35,125 nucleotides of DNA from an uncultured Prevotellaceae bacterium (GTDB taxonomy: Bacteria > Bacteroidota > Bacteroidia > Bacteroidales > Bacteroidaceae), in contig OMXX01000031.1 of assembly GCA_900315105.1 (NCBI GenBank), forward strand, positions 1 to 35,125. The letters are read 5' to 3'. Under the pieces are notes generated by a model. It made no database searches, was not told the origin of the DNA, and saw nothing but the letters and a program-made list of their open reading frames with translations. The translations under genes were made by a program, and so were the position numbers. Shown here one piece after another: positions 18,220-25,550 of the stretch; position 1 is the stretch's first letter, and each line of letters begins with the position of its first letter.

Positions 18220-18307
18220 GGGAAACGGATTTATATGATTTATCTGATAGCTGGCGCAGTAATATTTACTCAATTTTTTTCAGATAAATCAGATAAATCC
18301 GCTTCCC
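18220..18307. repeat. 28-bp imperfect inverted repeat, 32-nt loop
   Basis: Arms 18220-18247 and 18280-18307 pair over 28 bp with about three mismatches. The right arm contains two 9-nt units (CAGATAAAT twice). The loop holds a small dyad AGTAA-TAT-TTACT and a T-run. Bases 18312-18336 also resemble the inverse of 18208-18231, so alternative pairings exist. It lies between convergent genes. Nearby, 18152-18169 carries two 9-nt units (GCTTGGTGA, GCCTTGCGA) related to those at 32856-32909. Confidence 0.75.
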
Positions 18308-18341
18308 TCTTTAATCCGTTTCTTATCCATTATTTCCTCAC

Positions 18342-18420
18342 TATTTGTCCAGTAGTTGTCCAGTCGAGACTGGACAACTACTGGACAAATACTGGACAAG
18401 TACAGGACAGATAGTGTACA
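18342..18420. repeat. Perfect 24-bp palindrome made of an 11-nt repeat array
   Basis: Arms 18342-18365 and 18368-18391 pair perfectly over 24 bp with a 2-nt loop. The same stretch is seven 11-nt units (18344-18420): two in TTGTCCAGT orientation, then five in ACTGGACA orientation (the last two degenerate). The palindrome results from the change of orientation between units 2 and 3. No T-run follows. Confidence 0.9.
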
Positions 18421-18476
18421 AATATAGGAGGTTTCGTTAAGTTACAACCAATGTCAAACAAAGTTTGTGTAGATTC

Positions 18477-18947
18477 TCATTTTGTAAAGAAACCTCTTTT
18501 GTTTATAAACAAAACAAATGATATTGCGACAATATTCATTAATTGCATGAACAAACAAGGAATAAACACTTTTGCTGCCCCACCGTAACCGCAAATCAAA
18601 TGCATATTCTCCTCATACAAATCATATACAGGCAATTTGAATTGAGATACTATAGCAAATATGCAACAAGATATGATTTCAAACAAATAGAGTTTTTTGT
18701 TACGAACCTTATTTCTAAAGAATACATAGAATATAGCAAATGTTATGGCCGTTTCCAGACATAACTTTGATAGCATATAGATGAAATCACACGCATTGAA
18801 ACTATAAAGTATTAATCCGAGAAAGGTCATAGGATTAAAATTACTGTCCAATGTCCTGGAGCATAGCCAAACATTTAACAATGACAATAATGCTGCAAGA
18901 ATAAACTTTATGTATCGCATAATCATAGTGCTTTTTGCTAATTTCAT
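18477..18947 (-). CDS. Small polytopic membrane protein, unknown
   Basis: A 156-residue protein with four hydrophobic segments: about 10-30, 40-60, 62-82 (with 88-105 partly hydrophobic) and 128-150. Charged loops such as FRNKVRNKKLY lie between them. No family is recognised. Its start codon overlaps the stop of the preceding small lipoprotein gene as ATGA (18944-18947), so the two are translationally coupled and probably act together. A second in-frame ATG at residue 10 is possible. Confidence 0.65.
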   Translation of the reverse strand: MKLAKSTMIMRYIKFILAALLSLLNVWLCSRTLDSNFNPMTFLGLILYSFNACDFIYMLSKLCLETAITFAIFYVFFRNKVRNKKLYLFEIISCCIFAIVSQFKLPVYDLYEENMHLICGYGGAAKVFIPCLFMQLMNIVAISFVLFINKRGFFTK

Positions 18948-19333
18948 ATATTATCGCTCTTGAACACAAGAGAATCCAAAATATCTGTGAGATTCGGCCA
19001 CAAATATAGACAGCTCTCATCTTGTGTTAAGAGATTGCCTCTCATATGGTATTTTATAGAATCTCCTTTGGAAAATAAAGTGATATCTCCGCAGCATGCT
19101 GGGACTTTGACGAAATCGTCATGTTCGTATCTTACTGTGTGCTTTAAGCCATTACTAACAATATTGAGAATTACGGAATCTTTTACCATTACCATGATTT
19201 TTTCCTCTTTCTTGTCACTTCTGTAGTTTAAAAAGAGTGAGTCAATTGTACCTAACTCATCAAATTCATTTTCATGTTGTGTGCAACAACATAATATGAG
19301 CAATGGTAATATAAAATAAAGAATCCTTTTCAT
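18944..19333 (-). CDS. Small lipoprotein, unknown function
   Basis: A 129-residue lipoprotein. The start at 19333 is chosen because it begins directly with the signal sequence MKRILYFILPLLILCCC; the longer frame from 19360 only adds nine residues. The Cys cluster at 15-17 contains the lipidation site. The mature part includes DDFVKVPACCGDITLF, with a second Cys pair. No family is recognised. It lies 30 nt after glsB on the same strand and overlaps the next gene by 4 nt, so it may be cotranscribed with the glycine-lipid genes. Confidence 0.65.
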   Translation of the reverse strand: MKRILYFILPLLILCCCTQHENEFDELGTIDSLFLNYRSDKKEEKIMVMVKDSVILNIVSNGLKHTVRYEHDDFVKVPACCGDITLFSKGDSIKYHMRGNLLTQDESCLYLWPNLTDILDSLVFKSDNI

Positions 19334-19363
19334 ATACATAGATTTATGAATTAAGGACAAAAC

Positions 19364-20365
19364 CTAACAGGTCTTGTCCTTATATACTACTTTGCTCGCT
19401 CCACTTGTAATCCACATAGCCTCAGGATGTTCCTTTACGAATGATTCTATGTGGCGAACGCGCTTGCTTTCCAATATCTCATCAACCGCAATAAGGATGC
19501 CGGTTTCCTCAACATCACCAAAGCCGTAGTTGATAGCTGTTCCGAAGAGCTTCATCGTTGGGCTTAGGTTCATATAGGCATTTACCAATGGCGGAATGTT
19601 GAAACCTAGGGCACGGATTCCTCCGTTAAGGATTCGGTAGTCTTCCTTGAAATCACGTCCGCAGAACACCTGTGCAAGCTCATTCTCAGGAGTCTCAAGT
19701 TCGAGAGGCTTGATAGGAGTGATGAGACCTTCTTTGTCGTCGAAATGCTTCTTGAGGAAGTATAATATAAGGTCACGACCAAATCGGATGTAGTTAGGGT
19801 ACATCGTCATTTTGCCGAAATAATATTTCATATTCGGATTGATGACGGTGAGTGCGCCAAGACCGTCCCAGAGGTTGTCGAGGGCAAAGAGGCTCTTAGC
19901 ACCCATCTTTGAGCTCTGGTACTCGACCGTTACCCATGAACGGCCAAGTTCAATGGTTTTCGGAGCATATTCCTTGATGAATTTCTCAGAGAAATGGAAC
20001 ATGTGGCTTGTAGCGAGGATAGGCTGCCCGTTCTCATCGTACTGCCATTGGTCACCCATGAGGTATCTGTAGCCGCCGATGATTTCCTGATTGTCAGGAT
20101 TCCACACGATGAGCTGCTTGTAGCAATTCTCGCATGTGTCGAACTCATCGATATCAACGCTCTTGCCAGTACCACCACCGGCAGTACGGAAAGCGATTTC
20201 TCTGAGACGACCTATCTCCTGCATTACATTAGGAGAGTCGTGAGCCGTAACGATAAAAATCTGGTTATTGCTCTTATTGGTCATGCGGAGCTGCTTCTCA
20301 GGAGTAAGTTCGCTGATAAGCAACTCTTTAGGAATTGGTTGTATTATTTCTTCTTCCTTCATCAT
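19364..20365 (-). CDS. glsB: GlsB-like glycine N-acyltransferase (GNAT/hemolysin-type)
   Basis: A protein of about 333 residues related to the OlsB/hemolysin-type N-acyltransferases. The pattern includes REIAFRTAGGGTG, VWNPDNQEIIGGYRYLMG, ELGRSWVTVEYQ and a long C-terminal half with FGRDLILYFLKKHF and GFNIPPLVNAYMNLSP. In Bacteroides, GlsB transfers a 3-hydroxyacyl group from ACP to glycine (making commendamide) and GlsA then adds a second acyl chain. The adjacent GlsA-like gene supports this. The start is placed at 20365 (or 20362): the in-frame extension back to a TTG at 20530 is encoded by GC-rich repeat DNA and is not protein-like. Confidence 0.85.
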   Translation of the reverse strand: MMKEEEIIQPIPKELLISELTPEKQLRMTNKSNNQIFIVTAHDSPNVMQEIGRLREIAFRTAGGGTGKSVDIDEFDTCENCYKQLIVWNPDNQEIIGGYRYLMGDQWQYDENGQPILATSHMFHFSEKFIKEYAPKTIELGRSWVTVEYQSSKMGAKSLFALDNLWDGLGALTVINPNMKYYFGKMTMYPNYIRFGRDLILYFLKKHFDDKEGLITPIKPLELETPENELAQVFCGRDFKEDYRILNGGIRALGFNIPPLVNAYMNLSPTMKLFGTAINYGFGDVEETGILIAVDEILESKRVRHIESFVKEHPEAMWITSGASKVVYKDKTC

Positions 20366-20370
20366 AACTC

Positions 20371-20546
20371 GGCCTCTCCCCCCGCCCTCCCCCGTAGGGA
20401 GGGAGCCGGAGCACCATAGAGGCATATTAATATATGAAACATTTATGTTTAATAGTAGAATGACCTTTCGCCTTCCGGCTCCCTCCCTACGGAGGGAAGT
20501 CCGATGTTGATAACATCGGAGTATGTGCAAAGCGGGGGGAGAGGCC
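20371..20546. repeat. Inverted pair of GC-rich palindromic elements in the glsA-glsB gap
   Basis: A copy at 20371-20410 reads GGCCTCTCCCCCC...GGAGCCGG. A second copy at 20464-20546 lies in the opposite orientation and is interrupted by a 34-nt segment (about 20499-20533) that contains the perfect palindrome TCCGATGTT-GAT-AACATCGGA (20500-20520). That inner palindrome occurs, slightly altered, at 4531-4551. The 191-nt gap contains no gene. Confidence 0.85.
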
Positions 20547-20556
20547 GCATTCTTAT

Positions 20557-21393
20557 TTATTTTCCAAGTTCGTATACCTGCTTTCTAACCCATTGAGCCC
20601 ACTCCTTTGGCTTTCGGCTCTTGTCGAATGTCTGCCAAGGGATAGGCTTCCCGATCTTCACAGAGAACGTATTATGCCTGTTCTTTATCATCTCATCAGG
20701 GAGATAAAGCATTGCCACATTCACTTTCAGATGGAGTTTCTTGCAGATATTTGCTATACGATAGAATTTATCAGAATTCTGTCCGCTGAAATGGATAGGC
20801 ACGATATCACGCTGAGCCTCTACGCTCTTTGTGATAAATGTCTTCTTCCATTCCAAATCCTGAATCTTACCGTTAATCTTTCGTGAACACAATCCAGCAG
20901 GAAACAATAGCAGGTTATGTTCGCTTGCAAATCCAGTTTCCAGCATAGCGGTTAAAGCCCTTTCCCTCTTGCTCGTGGTGTTATTCACAGGGATGCAGAG
21001 AGGGGCTAGTCCCGGAAGATTCATAAGGATATCATTGACAATCAATCTGAAATCATTGCCGTATTTTCTGCCAAGGATAGCACCAAGGGCAACACCGTCA
21101 CCACCACCAAGAGGATGGTTGCTGACAAAGGTATAGCGTTTAGCGTCATCCTTGTCGGGAAGGTTCTCAAAGCCCTCGACATTAAGATTCATGTCAAGGA
21201 ATTTAACACATTCCTCTAACCATTCGGCACCTTCTTGATTCCTACTTTTCCAGATGAATTCGTTCAACTCCTCCTGATGGACTGTCCTTTTAAGCCAGTT
21301 CACAAGGCTCTTAGGGATAAACTTCATCTTATCGCCCACTTTTGAGGCGAGAATCTTTTCGATGTCGATTGTATGTTCTGTGACTACGGCCAT
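20557..21393 (-). CDS. glsA: GlsA-like lysophospholipid-type O-acyltransferase
   Basis: A 278-residue acyltransferase of the PlsC-like fold. The catalytic motif is SNHPLGGGDG (His93 and Asp99, spaced H-x5-D instead of the usual H-x4-D), followed by a FPAGLCSRK motif that binds the phosphate or carboxylate of the substrate. In Bacteroides, GlsA adds an acyl chain to the 3-hydroxyl of the N-acyl-glycine made by GlsB. The AcpP supplying the acyl groups is encoded 10 kb away. A -7 box at 21418-21411 suggests a very short leader. glsB follows after 191 nt filled with repeats. Confidence 0.87.
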   Translation of the reverse strand: MAVVTEHTIDIEKILASKVGDKMKFIPKSLVNWLKRTVHQEELNEFIWKSRNQEGAEWLEECVKFLDMNLNVEGFENLPDKDDAKRYTFVSNHPLGGGDGVALGAILGRKYGNDFRLIVNDILMNLPGLAPLCIPVNNTTSKRERALTAMLETGFASEHNLLLFPAGLCSRKINGKIQDLEWKKTFITKSVEAQRDIVPIHFSGQNSDKFYRIANICKKLHLKVNVAMLYLPDEMIKNRHNTFSVKIGKPIPWQTFDKSRKPKEWAQWVRKQVYELGK

Positions 21394-21410
21394 TTGAATG
21401 CAAAATTAAC

Positions 21411-21418
21411 AATAAATT
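21411..21418 (-). promoter_or_regulatory. Probable -7 box of the glsA-glsB unit
   Basis: TAATTTTG on the minus strand, 17 nt before the glsA ATG, with only ATTG (21443-21440) at the -33 distance. The leader would be about 10 nt. Confidence 0.5.
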
Positions 21419-21466
21419 CTGAAATAAACTCTTTTTATCCCAATTATTTAGCAATAACGGTTATTT

Positions 21467-22717
21467 TTAACTAAAAACAAGAGTAAAGAGTCTGTCTTCT
21501 TTCAGTATCTCATTTGCCAACTGATAGATGTCCTCCACCTTGACGGCATCAATTCTCTCGTATAACTTGTCAATGCTTTTTAGAGTACCTCTGTGCAGGA
21601 ATTGCTTTGCCATTGAAATTGCATAGTTTTCCCTATTCTCAGATGCGAGGGCTATCTGTCCCTTTATCTGCCGCTTGGCATTTGAGAGGGCTACTGACGA
21701 GAGAGGGGCATTACAAAGTTTTGACAACTGACTCTTCACAAGTCTGATACAGCGATTCACATCATGCTGGTCACAACCGAAATAAACTGTCCAGAGAATA
21801 GAGTCCTTATAGCTTGTCATAATGCTTTCCACCGTATATACAAGACCTCTTTTCTCGCGAAGCTCAAGATTAAGGCGCGAGTTCATGCTCGGGCCTCCAA
21901 GGATATTGTTTGTAAGATAAAGAGGAATACGCCATTTCTCAAGATCCTTTCCGAAGGCCGTGCCTATCATCACATGAGCCTGATGAGTCTGTTGCTCATC
22001 GTCGTTAGCTCTCTTACCAGAAAGTTCCTCCTTCAGTCCTTCAAAACTCTTGTCACAGCGTATTATCTCCCCGTCCTTTTTCTTGTCAGAAAGCATTTCC
22101 AGTTTCTTTACCAACTGCTTGAAATCTATATCGCCATAGACATAGAAAACGGCATTATCTGGACGATAGAGCCTTTGTGTGAAGCGTTTACAATCCTCTG
22201 ACTTGAATCTTCTCACCGTATCCTTGTCGCCCAATACGTTATGACCGAGAGGATGCCCGTTGAAGATGCGGTTCTCAAACTCGTCATAGATTAGTTCTGC
22301 TGGAGAATCACGATAGCTTTCAATCTCATCGCATACCACCTCCATTTCCTTGTCAATCTCATGCTGTGGATAGGTGCTGTTGAAAACAATATCGGTGAGA
22401 AGCTTTACGGCTTTGCCAAAATGCTGACGAAGGATAGCTGCATAGTAGAACGTCTCTTCCTTGCTTGTGAAAGCATTAAGTTCGCCTCCTACCCTCTCCA
22501 AAGTGTTGATGACCTGAATAGAAGTAAGGTGGTCGGTTCCCTTGAAAGTCATGTGTTCACAGAAATGAGCCAGGCCCTCTTCGCCTGCAAGTTCATCGCT
22601 TGTTCCTGCGGCTACTGCATAACCGCAATAAACCACCTCTCCTTGGTAGGGAAGGTGGATTATTCTTAGTCCATTATCTAAAGTAAAAGTATTGTAGTTC
22701 ATTGAAAAATACGGCAT
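21467..22717 (-). CDS. M16 family zinc metallopeptidase
   Basis: A 416-residue protein with the inverted zinc motif H-x-x-E-H (HFCEH, His51, Glu54, His55) and the distal EVVCDEIESYRDSP region that supplies the third ligand. The C-terminal half contains NNILGGPSMNSRLNLELREKRGLVYTV, the typical substrate-binding domain motif. The length is that of a single M16 subunit. No signal peptide is evident, so it is probably cytoplasmic. A start at residue 6 (22702) is an alternative. It has a strong divergent promoter shared with the helicase gene, and glsA follows after 73 nt. Confidence 0.9.
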   Translation of the reverse strand: MPYFSMNYNTFTLDNGLRIIHLPYQGEVVYCGYAVAAGTSDELAGEEGLAHFCEHMTFKGTDHLTSIQVINTLERVGGELNAFTSKEETFYYAAILRQHFGKAVKLLTDIVFNSTYPQHEIDKEMEVVCDEIESYRDSPAELIYDEFENRIFNGHPLGHNVLGDKDTVRRFKSEDCKRFTQRLYRPDNAVFYVYGDIDFKQLVKKLEMLSDKKKDGEIIRCDKSFEGLKEELSGKRANDDEQQTHQAHVMIGTAFGKDLEKWRIPLYLTNNILGGPSMNSRLNLELREKRGLVYTVESIMTSYKDSILWTVYFGCDQHDVNRCIRLVKSQLSKLCNAPLSSVALSNAKRQIKGQIALASENRENYAISMAKQFLHRGTLKSIDKLYERIDAVKVEDIYQLANEILKEDRLFTLVFS

Positions 22718-22745
22718 TTGCCTCCATGTAATGGAATTATTAGTG

Positions 22746-22777
22746 CAAAAGTATGGAAAAAATCCGAAATTGACAAA
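22746..22777 (-). promoter_or_regulatory. Promoter of the M16 peptidase gene
   Basis: On the minus strand: TTTG (22777-22774), a 20-nt spacer and TACTTTTG (22753-22746). It is divergent from, and close to, the helicase promoter, whose -35 region overlaps it. Confidence 0.85.
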
Positions 22778-22795
22778 TTTTCCACCTATTTTTAT

Positions 22796-22803
22796 TAACT
22801 TTG
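22796..22803 (+). promoter_or_regulatory. -7 box of the DEAD-box helicase promoter
   Basis: TAACTTTG followed by CACTCGC. The -33 position has only an AAATTTT stretch (22775-22781). Since the -33 box of the divergent promoter falls here, RNA polymerase binding at the two promoters is likely mutually exclusive. Confidence 0.65.
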
Positions 22804-22814
22804 CACTCGCAAAT

Positions 22815-22849
22815 GGGTGTTGGGTGTTAGGTGATAGGTCTTAGTGGTC
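22815..22849 (+). repeat. 7-nt tandem repeat, 5 units, in the helicase leader
   Basis: Units GGGTGTT, GGGTGTT, AGGTGAT, AGGTCTT, AGTGGTC. Unlike the other 7-nt arrays it lies after a promoter and not after a stop codon. Confidence 0.7.
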
Positions 22850-22903
22850 AGCAAACACTCCTCCCCAAAGCGTGTACTCGTAAAAATAAAAACAGAAAAA
22901 TCA

Positions 22904-24850
22904 TTGAAGACATTCGAAGAACTTGGCGTTAGTGAGGAAATCCGTCGCGCCATTGAAGAACTCGGTTTTGCACAGCCAATGCCTGTGCAGGAGCAAACCA
23001 TCCCTTTCCTTTTGGAAAGCCAGAACTCTGATCTTATTGCCCTTGCCCAGACAGGTACAGGTAAGACCGCAGCTTTCGGTATTCCGCTTATTCAGAGTAT
23101 AGACCTGTCAAGCCGTGATACTCAGGCTATTGTCGTTGCTCCTACACGTGAGCTTTGCTTGCAGATAGCCGACGACATGAAGGATTTCGCAAAATACGTC
23201 AAGGGACTGCATATCAGCGCGGTCTATGGCGGAACATCCATCGAGAACCAGCGCCACGAGCTAAAACATGGTGCTCAGATTATCGTGGCTACCCCTGGCC
23301 GACTTATTGACTTGAAGAATCGTGGATATGCCAAGCTGGAGAATGTCCGTAAGATTGTGCTTGACGAGGCTGACGAGATGCTCAACATGGGCTTCTCAGA
23401 AAGTATCAACGAGATATTCGAGTCTATCCCAGAAGAGCACACCACCCTTCTTTTCTCGGCTACTATGTCACGAGAGGTTGAACGTGTGGCAAAGCAATAT
23501 CTGCGCGACTATCAGGAAATCGTAGTAGGTTCACGAAATGAGGGTGCAGAGAACGTAAACCACATCTACTATCTCGTAAATGCCAAGGACAAGTATCTTG
23601 CACTCAAGCGTATTGTAGATTACTACCCTCGCATCTATGCTATCATTTTCTGCCGTACAAAGGCAGAGACGCAGGAGGTGGCAGACCATCTTATTCGTGA
23701 CGGCTATAATGCAGAATCACTTCATGGCGACCTCAGCCAGCAACAGCGTGACCTCACGATGCAGAAGTTCCGCAACCACCTTACCCAGCTTCTTGTAGCT
23801 ACTGATGTGGCCGCCCGCGGACTTGATGTTGATGACCTTACCCATGTTATCAACTATGCTATGCCTGATGATATAGCTTCTTACACTCATCGTTCCGGCC
23901 GTACTGGCCGTGCAGGCAAGAAGGGCACATCTATCGCCATTATCCACACTCGTGAGAAGCATAAGATACGTGCTGTTGAAAAGCAGATAGGCAAGGAATT
24001 CGTGGATGGCACCTTGCCAACTCCACAGGAAATCTGTACAAAACAGCTTTTCCGTGCTATTGACGAGATAGAGAAGGTTGACGTAATCGAGGAGCAGATT
24101 GAGCCTTTCATGGCAGAGGTTCGCCGTCATTTCGAGTATGTTGACAAGGAAGATATTCTGAAGAAGATGGTTAGCCGCGAATTCGGACGTTTCCTCTCCT
24201 ATTATGCTGATGCTCCAGAGATTGAAAAGCCTGTCAGCAAGAAGGAGCGTGGAGAGTCTAGAGGTTCAAGGGATTCTAGAAATGCTAGAGCATCTAGAGA
24301 GCCAAGGGCCGTTCAGCAAGGCTACAAGCGACTTTTCGTCAATCTCGGAAAAGATCACGGCTTCTACCCGGGAGAGGTTATGCAATTCGTAAACCGTCAT
24401 GTTCAAGGACGACAGGAGGTCGGCCATATCGAACTTATGGCAGGATTCTCTTTCATAGAGGTACCAGAGCGTGATGCCAAGAAAGTGATGAAAGCCCTTG
24501 ACGGTACATTCTACAAAGGCCGTCAGGTAAGGTGTAATGAAGACCATCCTGACGGAAAGCCAGCTACTGGAGGTCGCGGAAGAGGCCGCAAGAGCGAATC
24601 TGAAGGTCGCAGTCGTTCAGGTCGTGGTCGCAAGGAAGATGCCGATTTCTCTCGTTTTGAAAAGAAGAGCAAGCGCAATAACTCCCGTAAGGATTTCGAT
24701 TCTGATGTAGCAGGTATGCCTGAGACGGGCGATTGGCGTCAGTTCTTCAAGAAGAACGATGACCAGAGTCGCAGACGTGGCAAGAAGAATACCGAAGAGC
24801 CTGATTTCTCAGAAGAGGGCTGGGCACGCAGAAAGCCAAAGAAGAAGTAA
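22904..24850 (+). CDS. DEAD-box ATP-dependent RNA helicase with DbpA-type RNA-binding domain
   Basis: A protein of about 648 residues that unwinds RNA, probably in ribosome assembly or cold adaptation. The helicase motifs are complete: Q motif, AQTGTGKT (I), PTRELCLQ (Ia), DEAD (II), SATM (III), ATDVAARGLDVD (V) and HRSGRTGRAGK (VI). A DbpA/CsdA-like RNA-binding domain follows (KRLFVNLGKDHGFYPGEVM...), then an Arg/Gly/Lys-rich tail. I place the start at the TTG at 22904, because homologues begin with KTFEELGVS. A GTG start at 22844 would add 20 residues encoded by leader repeat DNA. The linker ESRGSRDSRNARASRE is encoded by a 9-nt repeat array. Confidence 0.9.
   Translation: MKTFEELGVSEEIRRAIEELGFAQPMPVQEQTIPFLLESQNSDLIALAQTGTGKTAAFGIPLIQSIDLSSRDTQAIVVAPTRELCLQIADDMKDFAKYVKGLHISAVYGGTSIENQRHELKHGAQIIVATPGRLIDLKNRGYAKLENVRKIVLDEADEMLNMGFSESINEIFESIPEEHTTLLFSATMSREVERVAKQYLRDYQEIVVGSRNEGAENVNHIYYLVNAKDKYLALKRIVDYYPRIYAIIFCRTKAETQEVADHLIRDGYNAESLHGDLSQQQRDLTMQKFRNHLTQLLVATDVAARGLDVDDLTHVINYAMPDDIASYTHRSGRTGRAGKKGTSIAIIHTREKHKIRAVEKQIGKEFVDGTLPTPQEICTKQLFRAIDEIEKVDVIEEQIEPFMAEVRRHFEYVDKEDILKKMVSREFGRFLSYYADAPEIEKPVSKKERGESRGSRDSRNARASREPRAVQQGYKRLFVNLGKDHGFYPGEVMQFVNRHVQGRQEVGHIELMAGFSFIEVPERDAKKVMKALDGTFYKGRQVRCNEDHPDGKPATGGRGRGRKSESEGRSRSGRGRKEDADFSRFEKKSKRNNSRKDFDSDVAGMPETGDWRQFFKKNDDQSRRRGKKNTEEPDFSEEGWARRKPKKK
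24257..24301 (+). repeat. In-frame 9-nt repeat array inside the helicase gene
   Basis: Five 9-nt units: TCTAGAGGT, TCAAGGGAT, TCTAGAAAT, GCTAGAGCA, TCTAGAGAG. They are translated as Ser-Arg-x triplets in the linker between helicase core and RNA-binding domain. The word matches the dapB-lepB array. Because the period is a multiple of three, the frame is kept. Confidence 0.85.
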
Positions 24851-24864
24851 ATCGTAAGTAAAAA

Positions 24865-25422
24865 ATGGTTTTGCCAACATCGTTCTTCGGTCCAGTTTCG
24901 TGGTACGAGCAAATCGCTCGTGCCTCAGAGCCTATCTATATAGAGGCTCACGAGAATTTCCAGAAGCAGACTCTACGCACCCGATGCCGAATAGCAACGG
25001 CAAACGGCGTACAGACGCTTACCGTTCCTGTGTCCGGCTCTGGTTCTATCAAGGATATAAAAATATCCGACCATAACAACTGGAGGCATCTTCATTGGCA
25101 AGCCTTGGCATCTGCATACGGTTCTTCGCCTTTCTTTGAGTATTATGCCGATGATATTGCACCTTTCTTTGAAAAGAAATGGGACTTCCTCTTTGACTAC
25201 AACCTTGAGATTACCCATAAGATGTGCGAGTTACTCGATATACGCACAGAAATACGCTTGACGGACGAATACCAAGGCTGTTCCTTCAATCTGCATAATG
25301 ACAGCAAGCCCTATTATCAGGTTTTTCAATCACGTCATGGTTTCATTCCCGACCTCAGCATCCTCGATCTCCTTTTTAATATGGGACCAGAGGCGATTTT
25401 ACAATTAACAATTAATAATTAA
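24865..25422 (+). CDS. WbqC-like family protein
   Basis: A 185-residue protein matching the WbqC-like family: MVLPTSFFGPVSWYEQIARA at the start, IEAHENFQKQTLRTRCRI, TLTVPVSG, then WRHLHWQALASAYGSSPFFEYY. Members occur in O-antigen and cell-surface loci, and their activity is not established. It starts 14 nt after the helicase. The last residues (about LQLTINN) and the stop are encoded by a 7-nt CAATTAA array that continues 8 nt past the stop, so the tail is repeat-derived. Confidence 0.85.
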   Translation: MVLPTSFFGPVSWYEQIARASEPIYIEAHENFQKQTLRTRCRIATANGVQTLTVPVSGSGSIKDIKISDHNNWRHLHWQALASAYGSSPFFEYYADDIAPFFEKKWDFLFDYNLEITHKMCELLDIRTEIRLTDEYQGCSFNLHNDSKPYYQVFQSRHGFIPDLSILDLLFNMGPEAILQLTINN

Positions 25423-25429
25423 CAATTAA
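25402..25429 (+). repeat. 7-nt tandem repeat, 4 units, spanning the WbqC gene 3' end
   Basis: Units CAATTAA, CAATTAA, TAATTAA, CAATTAA. The stop codon of the WbqC-like gene (25420-25422) lies in unit 3. An ATG follows 1 nt after the array. Confidence 0.85.
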
Positions 25430-25550
25430 CATGCCTTTCGCGTTCTGGCTTCCTCTCTACGGGAGAGGGCGGGAAGAGAGGCCGAATTTTATTAACATGC
25501 CTTTCGCAATAAATACTATCAAAAAACGCCCCCTTGGGGGGATGGGGGTC
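25425..25550 (+). repeat. Repeat-bounded GC-rich palindrome and a second G/C palindrome at the SGNH gene start
   Basis: Bases 25425-25441 and 25491-25507 are an identical 17-nt direct repeat flanking 49 nt that contain the GC-rich palindromic element (CCTCTCTACGGGAGAGG core, 25433-25483). Further on, 25527-25550 holds CCCCC-TT-GGGGGG followed by ATGGGGG, which resembles another dispersed Bacteroidetes repeat and is translated as the start of the signal peptide. Confidence 0.75.

Noticed and set aside
20366..20530. N-terminal extension of GlsB from a TTG at 20530
   Set aside because: The extension is encoded entirely by repeat DNA and is not present in GlsB proteins as I know them.
22844..22903. 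GTG start for the helicase at 22844
   Set aside because: The added 20 residues come from the leader and its 7-nt repeat; family members begin at KTFEELG. It remains possible.
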